This document shows, piece by piece, positions 9,688-20,118 of a DNA stretch of 64,000 bases; within the stretch, counting starts at the first letter, position 1; every line of letters begins with the position of its first letter. The stretch spans positions 3,837,070-3,901,069 of the forward strand of contig OY282380.1 in NCBI GenBank assembly GCA_958295885.1, read 5' to 3'. The stretch is from Arenicellales bacterium (GTDB lineage Bacteria; Pseudomonadota; Gammaproteobacteria; Arenicellales; JAJDZL01). The position numbers were made by a program, and so were the translations under genes. Below the pieces are notes generated by a model. That model ran no database searches. It was not told the origin of the DNA and worked only from the letters and a program-made list of their open reading frames with translations.

Positions 9688-10563
9688 TTACAGCACGCCA
9701 GTATAAATCATGGCCGTGCGTACGTGAAACTGAGCTTCTTCAGTAAGTGGAACGAGTGGCAGCCTCAGACTGTTTTTAATCAATCCCTGCTCTGAAAGCG
9801 CCCACTTTGCTGGAATCGGGTTTGATTCAATAAACATCGCTTCGTGAAGCGGCAGGAGCCTGTCGTTCAGCTCCCTCGCTTTGTCCTCATTTCCAGCGAC
9901 AGCCGCCGTGCACATTTGATGCATCAAATTTGGCGCTGCATTGGCCGTTACGGAAATCGTTCCCTTGCCCCCGGCCAACATCAAGTCCATCGCATGCGTG
10001 TCCTGACCGGAATAGGAAACAAAATCATCGGGAGATTTTTCAATCAGCAGTCGGCCGCGTTCAATATCCGCAGTCGCATCCTTAATGCCGATGATGTTAT
10101 CGATCTGACTCAGCCGAATAGCAGTGCTGTTGTGCAGGTCAACCGAGGTTCGACCAGGCACGTTATACAGAATTTGTGGAACGGGCACGGACTCCGCAAT
10201 AAGTCTGAAGTGTTGGTACAGGCCTTCCTGAGTCGGCTTGTTGTAGTAAGGAACAACCAGCAGGCAGGCATCCGCCCCCAGCTCGCTGGCAACCTTCGTT
10301 AACTCCAAAGCTTCCGCAGTACTGTTTGAGCCAGTTCCGGCAATGACGGGAATTCGACCGCTCGCGTACTGAATCGTTTTTTCGATTACTGTGTGGTGTT
10401 CGTCGTGACTTAACGTCGCAGATTCTCCGGTCGTGCCAACTGAAACGATCGCATCCGTACCGGATGCAATATGATGCTCAACCAATTCCGCAAGAGACTC
10501 CAGATCAACGGATCCATCTTCATGCATCGGCGTAACAGTTGCCACAATACTGCCTGTAATCAT
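9688..10563 (-). CDS. dapA: 4-hydroxy-tetrahydrodipicolinate synthase
   Basis: DapA condenses pyruvate with aspartate semialdehyde, the first committed step to diaminopimelate and lysine. The 291-residue TIM barrel carries 'GTTGESATLSHDEH', the tyrosine motif 'ILYNVPGRTSVDL' and the Schiff-base lysine in 'IIGIKDATAD'. A GGAG lies about 11 bases before the ATG. It heads a minus-strand run that continues into purC and purL, the usual neighbourhood in gammaproteobacteria apart from the missing bamC. Intact. Confidence 0.97.
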   Translation of the reverse strand: MITGSIVATVTPMHEDGSVDLESLAELVEHHIASGTDAIVSVGTTGESATLSHDEHHTVIEKTIQYASGRIPVIAGTGSNSTAEALELTKVASELGADACLLVVPYYNKPTQEGLYQHFRLIAESVPVPQILYNVPGRTSVDLHNSTAIRLSQIDNIIGIKDATADIERGRLLIEKSPDDFVSYSGQDTHAMDLMLAGGKGTISVTANAAPNLMHQMCTAAVAGNEDKARELNDRLLPLHEAMFIESNPIPAKWALSEQGLIKNSLRLPLVPLTEEAQFHVRTAMIYTGVL

Positions 10564-10815
10564 TGCTCTTACTTCTCCAAAAGTATGTGTTTGTAGATGG
10601 TCAGATTATAGTTGCCTACAGAATGCATGGCACCATACATAAGCGATTCGCAGATGTTTTTTTAACGAAGCAGCAATCCCAAAGTCCGATCGAAAATGAA
10701 GCGTCAAAATTCCAAATGCATTGACCAACACTCGTGACAACTCCCATCACACCCATTTAAATTATTGATATATTGACAATGGATTTCTATTGCAACTGAA
10801 GGCGGAAACACATCC

Positions 10816-11394
10816 ATGGGAAATCGACTCTCCAAGATTTACACTCGTACCGGTGATGACGGCACAACTGGATTGGGAGATGGCATTCGAGTGGCGAAAG
10901 ATTCTCATCGCATCGAAGCGATCGGCGAAATTGACGAACTGAACAGCTATATCGGCGTGATTCTTGCCCATGACGTTCCTGAAGAAATCGACGATTGTCT
11001 TGCTCGAATACAGCATGCTTTGTTTGATATTGGAGGTGAACTGAGCATCCCGGGGTTTCGAATGGTTGAAGCTGACCGAGTAACTCAGCTGGAATCGCTT
11101 CTTGACCAATTCAACAGCGAACTTGAACCCCTGAAAGAATTCATACTGCCAGGTGGAACTGCTCCAGCAGCTCACGCTCACGTCGCCCGCAGCGTCTGCC
11201 GCAGAGCTGAGCGACGAATTCATTCTCTCGCAAAGGAAGAAGACATTTCTCCTCACTGCAGAAATTACCTCAATCGTCTGTCTGATCTGCTTTTTGTCAT
11301 CGCACGTTACCTGAACCTAAAGGCAGATCACTCCGATATCTTGTGGGAACACGACAGATCGAAACCTAAATTCAAGAAAAAAAAGAAACGTTAA
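10816..11394 (+). CDS. Cob(I)alamin adenosyltransferase, PduO type
   Basis: This 192-residue protein is of the PduO/MMAB class, which moves the adenosyl group of ATP onto cob(I)alamin to form coenzyme B12. Diagnostic parts are the N-terminal ATP loop 'YTRTGDDGTTGLGDG', 'IGEIDELNSYIG', 'LPGGTAPAAHAHVARSVCRRAERR' and 'YLNRLSDLLFVIARYLN'. The C-terminus is lysine-rich. Its stop codon overlaps that of the convergent ampD by a few bases. The corrinoid link to the window's MttB-family genes is suggestive only: methyltransferases use methylcobalamin, not adenosylcobalamin. Confidence 0.93.
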   Translation: MGNRLSKIYTRTGDDGTTGLGDGIRVAKDSHRIEAIGEIDELNSYIGVILAHDVPEEIDDCLARIQHALFDIGGELSIPGFRMVEADRVTQLESLLDQFNSELEPLKEFILPGGTAPAAHAHVARSVCRRAERRIHSLAKEEDISPHCRNYLNRLSDLLFVIARYLNLKADHSDILWEHDRSKPKFKKKKKR

Positions 11395-11936
11395 ATACGT
11401 CTCGGGCGAACTCGACCCCAATCAAAATAAGGTCCTGGATCAGTTTTTCGATCAGGTGCAATTTCCGAATGCCCGAATATATTGTTCCGGCTTACTGCGG
11501 GAAACTCAGATACCAGTAAATCAATCAGCCCATCCAGTCTGGCGTATTGTTCATTTTCAAAAGTGTCTCCATCACAGCCTTCCAGTTCAATGCCGATAGA
11601 GAAATCATTGACTCTTTCCCGTCCCAAACAAAATGACTTGCCGGCGTGCCAGGCGCGTTTGTCGACTGCTACGAACTGAATCAGGCGCCCCGTTCGTCGG
11701 ATAAGAAAGTGCGCAGACACCTTCAATCCAACCAAATCCTCAAAAGACGGGTGAGCAGAATGATCGAGCTGATTGCAGAACAGATCCTGAATTTCGTTTC
11801 CGCCATAAATTCCTTCGGGTAAACTTATGGAATGAACGATGATGACTTCAATATCTGTGTTGGAGGGCCGGTCATCAAAATTTGGCGAACCAATGTGTTC
11901 AACTCCATAAATCAGTCCATTCGGCAGTAATTTCAT
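11391..11936 (-). CDS. ampD: 1,6-anhydro-N-acetylmuramyl-L-alanine amidase
   Basis: AmpD is the cytosolic zinc amidase that removes the peptide from anhydro-muropeptides during cell-wall recycling. The 181-residue length fits. There is no signal peptide. Zinc ligands and catalytic residues are visible in 'VIIVHSISLP', 'AWHAGKS' and 'IFGHSEIAPDRKTDPGPYFDW'; 'SAHFLIRRTGRLIQFV' is the family core strand. It converges on the adenosyltransferase gene, with the stop codons overlapping by 4 bp, so the two genes share a terminator-free junction. Confidence 0.94.
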   Translation of the reverse strand: MKLLPNGLIYGVEHIGSPNFDDRPSNTDIEVIIVHSISLPEGIYGGNEIQDLFCNQLDHSAHPSFEDLVGLKVSAHFLIRRTGRLIQFVAVDKRAWHAGKSFCLGRERVNDFSIGIELEGCDGDTFENEQYARLDGLIDLLVSEFPAVSRNNIFGHSEIAPDRKTDPGPYFDWGRVRPRRI

Positions 11937-12045
11937 AGCAGCGTAATTTGAAAGGGCTGAATCAGTTTTCTATTCCAGTAATCAGTTATTTCATCAGTTT
12001 TGCTGAATCCACAAAACTAAATCGATATTAGAGGTGTCTAAATTT

Positions 12046-15000
12046 ATGAGTTTTTTAATTCCATTTGAGCAAGGCGTCATGCCGATTCATTTCGGAAACA
12101 GCGTAGGGTGGCAATTTTGGATTGACCGCGGCGGTACATTTACGGACATTGTCGCACAAAATCCAAATGGACAGCTAATTACCTACAAGCTGCTTTCGGA
12201 CAATCCGGAACATTACCGAGACGCGGCGATTCAAGGAATCCGAGAAGTCTTAAGTGTCGAGTCACAAACTTTAGGACCAGACCTGATCAGAACCGTAAAA
12301 ATGGGCACTACAGTAGCAACCAATGCTTTGTTGGAACGCACAGGTGCGAGGTGCGCGTTGGTCATCACGAAAGGATTTCATGATGCTCTCAAAATCGGGT
12401 ACCAATCTCGACCTGATTTATTTGCGAGAAAAATTGTTCTGCCTGACGTCCTGTACGAAAAGGTGATTGAAATTTCCCAACGCCACAGTGCAAACGGCCA
12501 AGTCTTGCAGGAACTTGATCGGGACGAAGCGTACGCCAGCCTCAAACAGGCCTATGACGAAGGCATCCGTTCCTGTGCGATTGTATTCATGCACGGGTAC
12601 CGTTTTCATACGCATGAAAAAATAGTTGCAGAAATTGCAGGCGAGATTGGGTTTACGCAGATTTCAACTTCTCATGCGACCAGTCCTCTGATGAAACTCG
12701 TCAGTCGCGGCGATACGACGGTCGTTGATGCATATCTGTCTCCTGTTCTCAGAGCTTACATCAATCAGGTCGCCAGCGAATTGAAGGACGTTCCTTTGAT
12801 GTTCATGCAATCAAACGGGGGATTGACCGACGCTCATCGGTTTCAGGGAAAAGACAGCATATTGTCCGGGCCAGCGGGTGGCATCGTTGGCGCCGTCGAA
12901 ACCAGTCGCATAGCAGGATTTGACAAGATTATTTCGTTTGATATGGGGGGTACGTCAACAGACGTATCTCACTACGCCGGGAATTATGAAAGAGCCTACG
13001 ATACCTTTGTCGCAGGCGTACGGATCCGGTCTCCGATTATGCGCATACACACGGTAGCGGCGGGAGGCGGTTCCATCCTGAAATTTGACGGCCTCAAGTA
13101 CCGCGTAGGACCTGAATCTGCCGGGGCCAATCCCGGACCAGCCTGCTATCGAAGAAACGGGCCGTTGACCATCACGGACTGCAATCTGATACTCGGAAAG
13201 CTGCAGGCTTCCTATTTCCCCAAAATTTTCGGCCGCGGCCGAAATCAGTCTCTCGATACGAAAATCGTACAGAAGAAATTTGAGAAATTGAGAGATCAAA
13301 TTTACCGCGTTACAGGAAATGACCGGTCAATTTACGCGGTTGCTGAAGGGTTTCTCAAAATCGCCATTGACAATATGGCCAACGCGATTAAGAAGATATC
13401 GGTGCAGCGCGGTTATGACGTAACTGAATATACCTTGTGCAGTTTCGGTGGAGCTGGCGGACAGCATGCCTGCCTGGTCGCAGACGCGCTCGGGCTGGAA
13501 ACTGTTTTCATTCATCCTTATGCCGGAGTGCTTTCTGCTTATGGCATAGGCTTGGCTGACATCCGAGCGATGTACGAAGAGGCCGTGGAAGGCACCCTTT
13601 CAGACGAATTGATTGACTCAGTAAATGAGCGATATGTCAGCATCGCTCAGAAAGCCAAGGCAGAAATTCTTGCACAGGGAATTCCCGAAGACAGAATAAG
13701 CGTGCAGGAACGAGCTCATGTTCGGTATGAGGGAACGGATTCGGCGGTGATTGTCAATGCCGGCGGCAGCGGTCAGATTCGAAAGGAATTTGAAGATGCT
13801 CATCGGCAGAGATTTGGATTCATCATGCCGCACAAGAACGTAATTGTGGAGGCGATTTCTACAGAAGCGGTCGGTAAGACTGAGGTGCCGGATGAAACTT
13901 CTCGGGGCCAGACAAATAGAACAGAGCCTCTCGAGCCTGTTGAATCTTCGGACATGTTTTTTGATGAACAGTTTCATACAGGCCACGTCTACCTTCGAGA
14001 CGATCTGCTGCCCGGAGATCGAATACAGGGACCAGCTATCGTGATCGAGGCGAATGCAACTACGATCGTTGAAAAAGGATGGGAACTGGAGACAACTGAG
14101 CTTGACCATCTGATTCTTCGACGCGTCATGCCGCGAGAAACTCAAAAAGCGGTTGGCACTGATGCTGATCCGGTGATGCTCGAAGTGTTCAACAATCTTT
14201 TCATGTCCATTGCGGAACAAATGGGTGCATCCCTTGAGAATACGGCGTACTCAGTAAATATCAAAGAGCGCCTCGACTTTTCCTGTGCAGTTTTCGATTC
14301 ACTGGGAGATCTCGTTGCAAATGCACCTCACATGCCCGTGCACTTGGGTTCGATGAGTGAATCGGTGAAAATCGTGATTAAGAATCGCCTTGGAACGATG
14401 AAGGCCGGCGACTCTTACATTCTGAACAATCCCTACAATGGAGGAACCCATTTACCCGACATTACGGTAATCACCCCGGTTTTCGAACAGACCGAGGGCA
14501 AGATTTTGTTCTACACGGCATCGCGTGGACATCACGCCGATGTTGGTGGAATCACACCCGGTTCAATGCCGCCCGACAGCCATCGAATTGAAGATGAAGG
14601 CGTTTTGATTGATGATGTGCAGCTCCTGCGTGAAGGAGAACTCTTAGAGTCAGAAATTCGGGAACTTCTGACGAGCGCGGTTTACCCCGTAAGAAATATC
14701 GAGCAGAATCTAGCCGACATCCGCGCCCAGGTCGCTGCCAACGAGAAAGGAGTTCAGGAGCTTCATTCAATGGTAGATCACTTTGGACTGGATGTCGTGA
14801 CTGCCTATATGCAACATGTTCAGGACAACGCGGAAGAATCCGTCAAGCGGGTGCTGAAGGTGCTGCGAAATGGGCACTTCAGATATGAAATGGATGACGG
14901 CAATGCCGTCGAAGTCAGCATTCGCATCAACAATGATGATCGAACCGCAGTCGTAGATTTCACCGGCACTTCATCTCAGACCGATAACAATTTCAACGCA

Positions 15001-15699
15001 CCGTCATCGGTGGCCCGGGCAGCAGTGATGTATGTGTTTCGCACGCTTGTCGACGACATCATTCCTATGAATGAAGGCTGTTTAAAGCCGATAAAAATCA
15101 TCATTCCAGACGGCTGCATGCTAAAGCCTGTGTATCCAGCTGCGGTTGTCGCTGGAAACGTCGAAACTTCCCAAGTCATCACCGATACCTTATATGGCGC
15201 GTTGGGAGTGATGGCTGCCGCACAGGGCACAATGAACAACTTCACATTTGGCAACGACAAGTACCAGTACTACGAAACCATTTGTGGAGGCTCAGGTGCA
15301 GGTCCGGATTTTGACGGATGTGACGCAGTGCATACTCATATGACAAACGCCAAGCTCACTGACCCCGAAATTTTGGAATGGCGATTTCCCATTCAGCTGG
15401 AACGTTTTGAAATTCGGCATGGCAGCGGCGGCATCGGCAAGCATACAGGTGGCAACGGCACTATCAGAAAACTCAAATTTCTGGAACCGATGACGGCAGC
15501 AATATTGTCGGGACATCGAAGAATTCCCCCTTACGGAGTCGCGGGGGGACAACCGGGACAAACGGGCAGAAACAGCGTTGTCCGAGCAAGTGGCGAAGTT
15601 GAAATCATGAATTCGACCGATCGCACTGAAATGCAGGCCAATGATGTTTTTGTAATCGAAACTCCCGGTGGTGGAGGTTACGGAGTCCAATTAAAATGA
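12046..15699 (+). CDS. oplAH: 5-oxoprolinase, fused HyuA-HyuB (ATP-hydrolysing)
   Basis: The enzyme hydrolyses 5-oxoproline to glutamate with ATP. Two hydantoinase/oxoprolinase halves lie in one chain of about 1217 residues, the length of the OPLAH type. The HyuA half begins '[16 protein letters not shown]' and carries '[11 protein letters not shown]', an ASKHA-fold phosphate loop. The HyuB half carries '[18 protein letters not shown]'-like sequence, '[18 protein letters not shown]' and 'RGHHADVGG', and ends 'ETPGGGGYG'. Start choice: GTG 12034, ATG 12046 and ATG 12079 are in frame; I prefer 12046 because GAGG at 12031-12034 is suitably spaced. It stands alone, with a poly-T run before the next gene. 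Confidence 0.93.
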   Translation: MSFLIPFEQGVMPIHFGNSVGWQFWIDRGGTFTDIVAQNPNGQLITYKLLSDNPEHYRDAAIQGIREVLSVESQTLGPDLIRTVKMGTTVATNALLERTGARCALVITKGFHDALKIGYQSRPDLFARKIVLPDVLYEKVIEISQRHSANGQVLQELDRDEAYASLKQAYDEGIRSCAIVFMHGYRFHTHEKIVAEIAGEIGFTQISTSHATSPLMKLVSRGDTTVVDAYLSPVLRAYINQVASELKDVPLMFMQSNGGLTDAHRFQGKDSILSGPAGGIVGAVETSRIAGFDKIISFDMGGTSTDVSHYAGNYERAYDTFVAGVRIRSPIMRIHTVAAGGGSILKFDGLKYRVGPESAGANPGPACYRRNGPLTITDCNLILGKLQASYFPKIFGRGRNQSLDTKIVQKKFEKLRDQIYRVTGNDRSIYAVAEGFLKIAIDNMANAIKKISVQRGYDVTEYTLCSFGGAGGQHACLVADALGLETVFIHPYAGVLSAYGIGLADIRAMYEEAVEGTLSDELIDSVNERYVSIAQKAKAEILAQGIPEDRISVQERAHVRYEGTDSAVIVNAGGSGQIRKEFEDAHRQRFGFIMPHKNVIVEAISTEAVGKTEVPDETSRGQTNRTEPLEPVESSDMFFDEQFHTGHVYLRDDLLPGDRIQGPAIVIEANATTIVEKGWELETTELDHLILRRVMPRETQKAVGTDADPVMLEVFNNLFMSIAEQMGASLENTAYSVNIKERLDFSCAVFDSLGDLVANAPHMPVHLGSMSESVKIVIKNRLGTMKAGDSYILNNPYNGGTHLPDITVITPVFEQTEGKILFYTASRGHHADVGGITPGSMPPDSHRIEDEGVLIDDVQLLREGELLESEIRELLTSAVYPVRNIEQNLADIRAQVAANEKGVQELHSMVDHFGLDVVTAYMQHVQDNAEESVKRVLKVLRNGHFRYEMDDGNAVEVSIRINNDDRTAVVDFTGTSSQTDNNFNAPSSVARAAVMYVFRTLVDDIIPMNEGCLKPIKIIIPDGCMLKPVYPAAVVAGNVETSQVITDTLYGALGVMAAAQGTMNNFTFGNDKYQYYETICGGSGAGPDFDGCDAVHTHMTNAKLTDPEILEWRFPIQLERFEIRHGSGGIGKHTGGNGTIRKLKFLEPMTAAILSGHRRIPPYGVAGGQPGQTGRNSVVRASGEVEIMNSTDRTEMQANDVFVIETPGGGGYGVQLK

Positions 15700-15774
15700 T
15701 TGTTTGGCTTCGTAAATCCATACCAAAAATAAGCAATATTTTTTTTTTGATTTTGTGAAAGTTGGAGGAATATT

Positions 15775-16107
15775 ATGGATTGGACGAAGCTAATACCTTT
15801 TCCAGACCCCCGCAAGGGTGAGTTCATTTCAGCACCCCTAGGTCCTGGAATCTATGAACTATATGACAATGAAGCTCGAAGATGGGTGCTGGTCGGGTAC
15901 AGTAAAAATGTCGCTTATCGAATGACCTCACTTCTTCCAAAGCCATTTGGAGCCGGTCATCGAAGCAACAAAGAAACGCAGGAATACATTTACAAGAACA
16001 TAACTAGCATCAGTTATAGAACCAAGGCATGTAACAACGGGAAAGAAGCTCGCGAGGAAGAACAAAATCTACTCGCGAGCGGACGTCGTTATGTATTTCT
16101 CCGTTGA
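15775..16107 (+). CDS. Small GIY-YIG-like domain protein
   Basis: A 110-residue protein with a good ribosome binding site (ggagg about 8 bases before ATG). Residues 25-27 read GIY inside 'GPGIYELYDN'. A second strand, 'WVLVGYSKNVAYRM' (37-50), resembles the YIG strand plus the conserved arginine (R49) of GIY-YIG nucleases, and an acidic cluster 'EAREEE' (91-96) could provide the metal-binding glutamate. That order matches a minimal GIY-YIG fold, but YIG is replaced by LVG, so catalysis is uncertain. It lies between oplAH and aceA with no obvious functional link. I recognise no named family; it could be a minimal endonuclease or a non-catalytic relative. Confidence 0.55.
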   Translation: MDWTKLIPFPDPRKGEFISAPLGPGIYELYDNEARRWVLVGYSKNVAYRMTSLLPKPFGAGHRSNKETQEYIYKNITSISYRTKACNNGKEAREEEQNLLASGRRYVFLR

Positions 16108-16224
16108 TACTGGCATTTAGTCTAAACTTTTGGTCGTACTCGGAATTCTAAACATATAATACGCAATCAACATGATTTCTCGATTGCAGAAATAAAATTT
16201 TAGATTCTATGGAGTGCACAAAAG

Positions 16225-17553
16225 ATGTCTCAATTGCCAAATGGTAAACACAGTTGGGGGATTAGTCCAACAGAAAACATCAAGGACTTTCCAGTACCGA
16301 ATTACGCACCGAATCGGTGGGATGGGATTAGCAGAGACTACGATTGGACCGAAGTAGAGAGACTGCGAGGGTCGATCAACATCCGCCATACATTGGCAGA
16401 GATGGGTTCAGAAAAGCTCTGGTACTTTCTACACAATAACCAGTTTGTAGCATCACTCGGTGCTTATACAGGTTGTCAGGCGGTTCAGCATGTACGCGCC
16501 GGATTGAAATCGATCTATCTTTCAGGATGGCAAGTTGCAGCGGATGCGAACAATGCAGGTCAAACTTACCCTGATCAATCTCTTTATCCTGCCAGTTCCG
16601 TACCTCAGGTAATTGAAAGAATTAACAATGCGTTCATGAGACAGGATCAAATCCAGACTCTTGAGCGTCTGAGTGGCAAGTATACGACTGACATTGATTG
16701 GTTTGTTCCGATTGTTGCTGATGCGGAGGCAGGGTTTGGCGGTCCTTTGAATGTCTTCGAACTGACCAAGGCGATGATTAAAGCAGGCGCCGCGGGCATT
16801 CACTTTGAAGATCAGCTGTCTTCGGAGAAAAAATGTGGTCATCTGGGGGGCAAAGTGCTTCTGTCAACCGCTCATGGAATTCGAAACCTGAACTCTGCGC
16901 GGCTCGCGGCCGACGTGTTGGGTGTGCCGACGGTCATTATCGCTCGCACCGACGCGGAAGCAGCCAGATTGATGACTTCCGATATTGACGGACGAGATCA
17001 TCCTTATATTACCGGTGAACGAACGAGTGAAGGCTTTTACAGAATTACCGGTGGCATTGACATGTGCATTGCGCGCGGCCTCGCCTACGCGCCGTATTCA
17101 GATTTGATCTGGATGGAAACATCGACACCGAATCTTGAGGATGCGCAGCAGTTTGCGGATGAAATTCACGCTCATTTTCCAGGAAAGATGCTTGCCTACA
17201 ACTGTTCGCCGTCATTCAATTGGCGCAAGCATTTAGGCCGCAAGGACTTATCAACATTCCAGCAGGATATCGCTGATATGGGATATCGATATCAGTTTGT
17301 GACGCTAGCCAGCTTTCATAGCACAAACTACTCCAGTTTCGACATTGCGAAAAAATTCCTTGAGCGCGGAATGGAAGGTTATTCCGACCTGCAGCAGGCG
17401 GAATTCGCAGCAGAAGAATTTGGGTTTTCAGCAACGCGCCACCAGCATGAGGTCGGTGTCAGCTATTTCGATGCGGTAAATGAAGCAACGGCGGGCGCTG
17501 GGGATTCTTCAACCGTAGCGATGGCAGATTCAACGGAAACATCTCAGTTTTAA
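16225..17553 (+). CDS. aceA: Isocitrate lyase
   Basis: This enzyme splits isocitrate into glyoxylate and succinate, the entry to the glyoxylate shunt. It has 442 residues. The catalytic loop KKCGHLGGK with the active cysteine at residue 204 is present, along with '[22 protein letters not shown]' and '[20 protein letters not shown]' for metal and substrate binding. GGAG lies 10 bases before the ATG, and a TATAAT hexamer at 16155-16160 could be its -10 box with a poor -35. No malate synthase is adjacent, but AceK, which diverts isocitrate into this shunt, is encoded at 42937-44808. The last ~25 residues are low-complexity Ser/Thr/Ala. Confidence 0.97.
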   Translation: MSQLPNGKHSWGISPTENIKDFPVPNYAPNRWDGISRDYDWTEVERLRGSINIRHTLAEMGSEKLWYFLHNNQFVASLGAYTGCQAVQHVRAGLKSIYLSGWQVAADANNAGQTYPDQSLYPASSVPQVIERINNAFMRQDQIQTLERLSGKYTTDIDWFVPIVADAEAGFGGPLNVFELTKAMIKAGAAGIHFEDQLSSEKKCGHLGGKVLLSTAHGIRNLNSARLAADVLGVPTVIIARTDAEAARLMTSDIDGRDHPYITGERTSEGFYRITGGIDMCIARGLAYAPYSDLIWMETSTPNLEDAQQFADEIHAHFPGKMLAYNCSPSFNWRKHLGRKDLSTFQQDIADMGYRYQFVTLASFHSTNYSSFDIAKKFLERGMEGYSDLQQAEFAAEEFGFSATRHQHEVGVSYFDAVNEATAGAGDSSTVAMADSTETSQF

Positions 17554-18112
17554 GATGTTTTTGAGGACTTAACCTTCGTGAATCGTCCCATTTCTTTAAT
17601 GGGTATTGATTCAGGTCAATTCGACGCGACCGAGCCGAATCGTTAATCTTGGATATTTCACTCAAGTTGTGATTCGTGAGAAACTGATGAAAAGTCTCGC
17701 TGTTCGGATGTCGATCTCAAAAGTTTTGTGAGCGCGAGTGCAATGCACTCGCGTTCCATTTACGCTGATGTGACCTTAACGGTCCGATCCGGCGCATTAA
17801 CCGAATTTTCATGCTGATCTCTAGGCATGCCTGCCCGCGACAGCAGTCGCCTGCAATATTGATGAGTAGAGTCGAGTTCACCTCCGATGAAGCCATATGT
17901 ACGTGGGCTGTAATAGTCACGAAATTGTTTTTACACCACGCTGAGCTCTCACAACCCACTCTCGACACAAATTCACGAGCCTCACCGAGTTCGGATGGAT
18001 TTCAGTACTGTTGAAATCCACCTTTAGAACATGTTCCGAAACAGAAGTTTGAACATTGACAAATGCTTTCGCAGATTTCTTGAGCGAAACTTGCGCGCTG
18101 AAGATGCTTTAG
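17554..18112. other. Intergenic region upstream of the candidate defence cassette
   Basis: 560 bases with no credible gene. Near its right end an 8-bp perfect inverted repeat, GGATTTCA (17997-18004) and TGAAATCC (18012-18019), could be an operator or a weak terminator. The promoter of the following five-gene run should lie in the last 100 bases, but I do not see a consensus one. Confidence 0.45.
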
Positions 18113-19117
18113 ATGAGCTCTCGCTTCATCGCCGCGATGAACACAGCTGACCGCTCCAGCGAACAGAATCACAAAAAAGCGGACGATGGAACAGCATCGA
18201 TTCAGAATTCACCTTACTCGATGCTCCAATTGCAAGGCCGGTCGCTTCGACGTCCACTTGGAGGAAGGCTAAGAGTTTACAGACCTGAACTTTCGGAGAG
18301 AAAAAGGGTGGGACGACTTGACGCAATTCGCAAAGCACTTGTTCGCGGTGAGCTGTCTCTTAATGGCTTTAACCGTTGGCGAATCCTTGAGGCAAACAAA
18401 GCAACAATTGGCTGGACTTTTGTTGACGCAGGAAGTACCGCAGAAACTGCACAAATTGAAATGCAGGTGGCCAAGAGAGAGTCTGGCAATATCCGAATTG
18501 TCAATGCCGATGAATCATCGGCTGATGACATTTTGATTCGGCTGGAAACCGGGGGCGAACGTCCGGACCTGATCATGATTCAACGTGATTGGGTCAGATA
18601 CCCTGGTTCTCACACTTCGGTTACACGTCTCATCGATATGGGAAGAGCACGCGGATTCGTGATTCACGTAATTGCCGCCGTAGGGTCAAGTTCGAGAATT
18701 GTTGACAATCTGCATAAGGAAGCGCGACATCGTTACCTGTTCGATTCCAATCCGTTCATTCGCCCCTCACCAACGATTTCGAACATTGAACGGCATTTCG
18801 GAGAAAGTTTATCTGACGCGGGCTTGGATCCTGAACCACAAAAGGCTGTTGCAAATTTTTTTTGGGATTTCGCCGTCGTTGACATGCTGAACGGATTACC
18901 TGTACGACTGGACATCGAAGTCGACGGTCGGTATTGGCACGAAGAACTTCCAGGGAAACGTCGTCCGTCCGACGACAGGCGCGATCAAATCGTCAGACGC
19001 TTTGGTTGGCGACCGGTCCGATTCTGGACCGACGAAATCGAAAAAGACAATTTGGGATGCATCCAACGCATCCTTAACCAATTGGCATCAGCAGGTGAAC
19101 CTGTTGATGCCAATTAA
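18113..19117 (+). CDS. DUF559-type PD-(D/E)XK nuclease, first gene of candidate defence cassette
   Basis: 334 residues. The last ~120 residues have the layout of DUF559/Vsr-like endonucleases: 'ISNIERHFGESLSDAGLDPEPQ', then a strand ending 'FFWDFAVVD', then 'LDIEVDGRYWHEE' (D267, E269, D271, H276) and 'RDQIVRRFGWRPVRFW'. The DFAV aspartate plus the LDIEVDG acidic pair match the catalytic core of the family. The N-terminal 200 residues are basic at first and unrecognised; 'RPDLIMIQRDW' and 'SVTRLIDMGRARGFVIHVIAA' suggest a small alpha/beta domain, perhaps for target recognition. It precedes the coiled-coil gene by 17 bp on the same strand. ATG 18113 is used; the internal ATG 18137 is also possible. 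DNA cleavage is inferred. Confidence 0.7.
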   Translation: MSSRFIAAMNTADRSSEQNHKKADDGTASIQNSPYSMLQLQGRSLRRPLGGRLRVYRPELSERKRVGRLDAIRKALVRGELSLNGFNRWRILEANKATIGWTFVDAGSTAETAQIEMQVAKRESGNIRIVNADESSADDILIRLETGGERPDLIMIQRDWVRYPGSHTSVTRLIDMGRARGFVIHVIAAVGSSSRIVDNLHKEARHRYLFDSNPFIRPSPTISNIERHFGESLSDAGLDPEPQKAVANFFWDFAVVDMLNGLPVRLDIEVDGRYWHEELPGKRRPSDDRRDQIVRRFGWRPVRFWTDEIEKDNLGCIQRILNQLASAGEPVDAN

Positions 19118-19134
19118 GTAATGGAGACCGATTC

Positions 19135-20118
19135 ATGGCAATATCATCCTCAAACGTACTACAACGCCGCACCAAAATAGGACTTACTACACTTTCACTT
19201 CTGGTTACGTCGGCTGTATTTCTCGGTGTCGCGTGGGCTGCATTGGGTGAGGAAATTCTGACAATGCCTGAAAATAGAAAAGAAGCTGCTGAGATTGCTG
19301 CTCGATTGCAATCACTTCGAACTGAACGGGACACACTGCACATCGAGATCGCGAATCTAAAAAACCAAGTTGAAATCCACCGAGCAGAAGCAGAACAAAC
19401 TCGAACTCTAGCTCAGGAATTGCCGAATCTTCAAGCCGAGGAAGTACGAGCACGAGGTGATCGAGATCGCTTGTCAAAGGAAGCCTTAGCACTTGAATCT
19501 GACCTTGCGGTGCGGCGAGAAATCGTCAATGAGCTAACCGACCGAGAACGTAATCTTAGGAGCGAGTTAGAGAGATTAACAAACCGATCTCAAGACGAAC
19601 GAAAGCGTTTGGAGGATGTGCAAATTGAGTTAGATGCAAAACTGGGGGAACTTGCGAAAACGAGTGATGAAATTGTTGCGAAACGCAATGAAAGCGACCG
19701 AGTGAATGACGAACTTTCAAAGTTGGAACAATCACTAGCTACAAGATCTAAATTTCTGAACGAAGTAGTCGCAGACGAACATTCAATCAATCGTCGAATT
19801 GGTGACTTGAAAATGAAAGCTGACGAACTTATCGCTATAACTTCGAGCGCAGAGAATCGGTTGACTGAGGTTCGCGTTGAATTGGACGGTACGCATGCTG
19901 ATCTGGAAAAACTACGGAAGGAAAGGGACTCAACCAAGTATGAACTAGACAGAGTGAAAGCGTTGCTGGATACGACGAGTACAAACAAAGAAGCAGCTGA
20001 GGCTAGGCTCCAAAATCTGATCAGTCGGGAAACCAAAATCCGTCACCAACTCCGTACTATGCTCAACCAACTCCAAGAAGTGGGACTTCTCGGTAATGAG
20101 GCGGGAACAACAGAATGA
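19135..20118 (+). CDS. Membrane-anchored coiled-coil protein of candidate defence cassette
   Basis: 327 residues. One N-terminal transmembrane helix (about residues 14-37, 'IGLTTLSLLVTSAVFLGVAW') is followed by an almost unbroken coiled coil rich in Glu, Arg, Leu and Lys to the C-terminus. No enzymatic motif is visible. The ATGA overlap with the next gene (stop at 20116-20118, next ATG at 20115) implies translational coupling with the AAA+ partner, which has the same design of membrane helix plus coil. An inference is that the two coils pair to hold the ATPase at the membrane. Other readings are a structural scaffold or a sensor. Confidence 0.75.
   Translation: MAISSSNVLQRRTKIGLTTLSLLVTSAVFLGVAWAALGEEILTMPENRKEAAEIAARLQSLRTERDTLHIEIANLKNQVEIHRAEAEQTRTLAQELPNLQAEEVRARGDRDRLSKEALALESDLAVRREIVNELTDRERNLRSELERLTNRSQDERKRLEDVQIELDAKLGELAKTSDEIVAKRNESDRVNDELSKLEQSLATRSKFLNEVVADEHSINRRIGDLKMKADELIAITSSAENRLTEVRVELDGTHADLEKLRKERDSTKYELDRVKALLDTTSTNKEAAEARLQNLISRETKIRHQLRTMLNQLQEVGLLGNEAGTTE

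Noticed and set aside
10816..11394. Adenosyltransferase as part of the MttB pathway
   Set aside because: Corrinoid methyltransferases need methylcob(III)alamin/cob(I)alamin, not adenosylcobalamin; no adjacent genes support the link.
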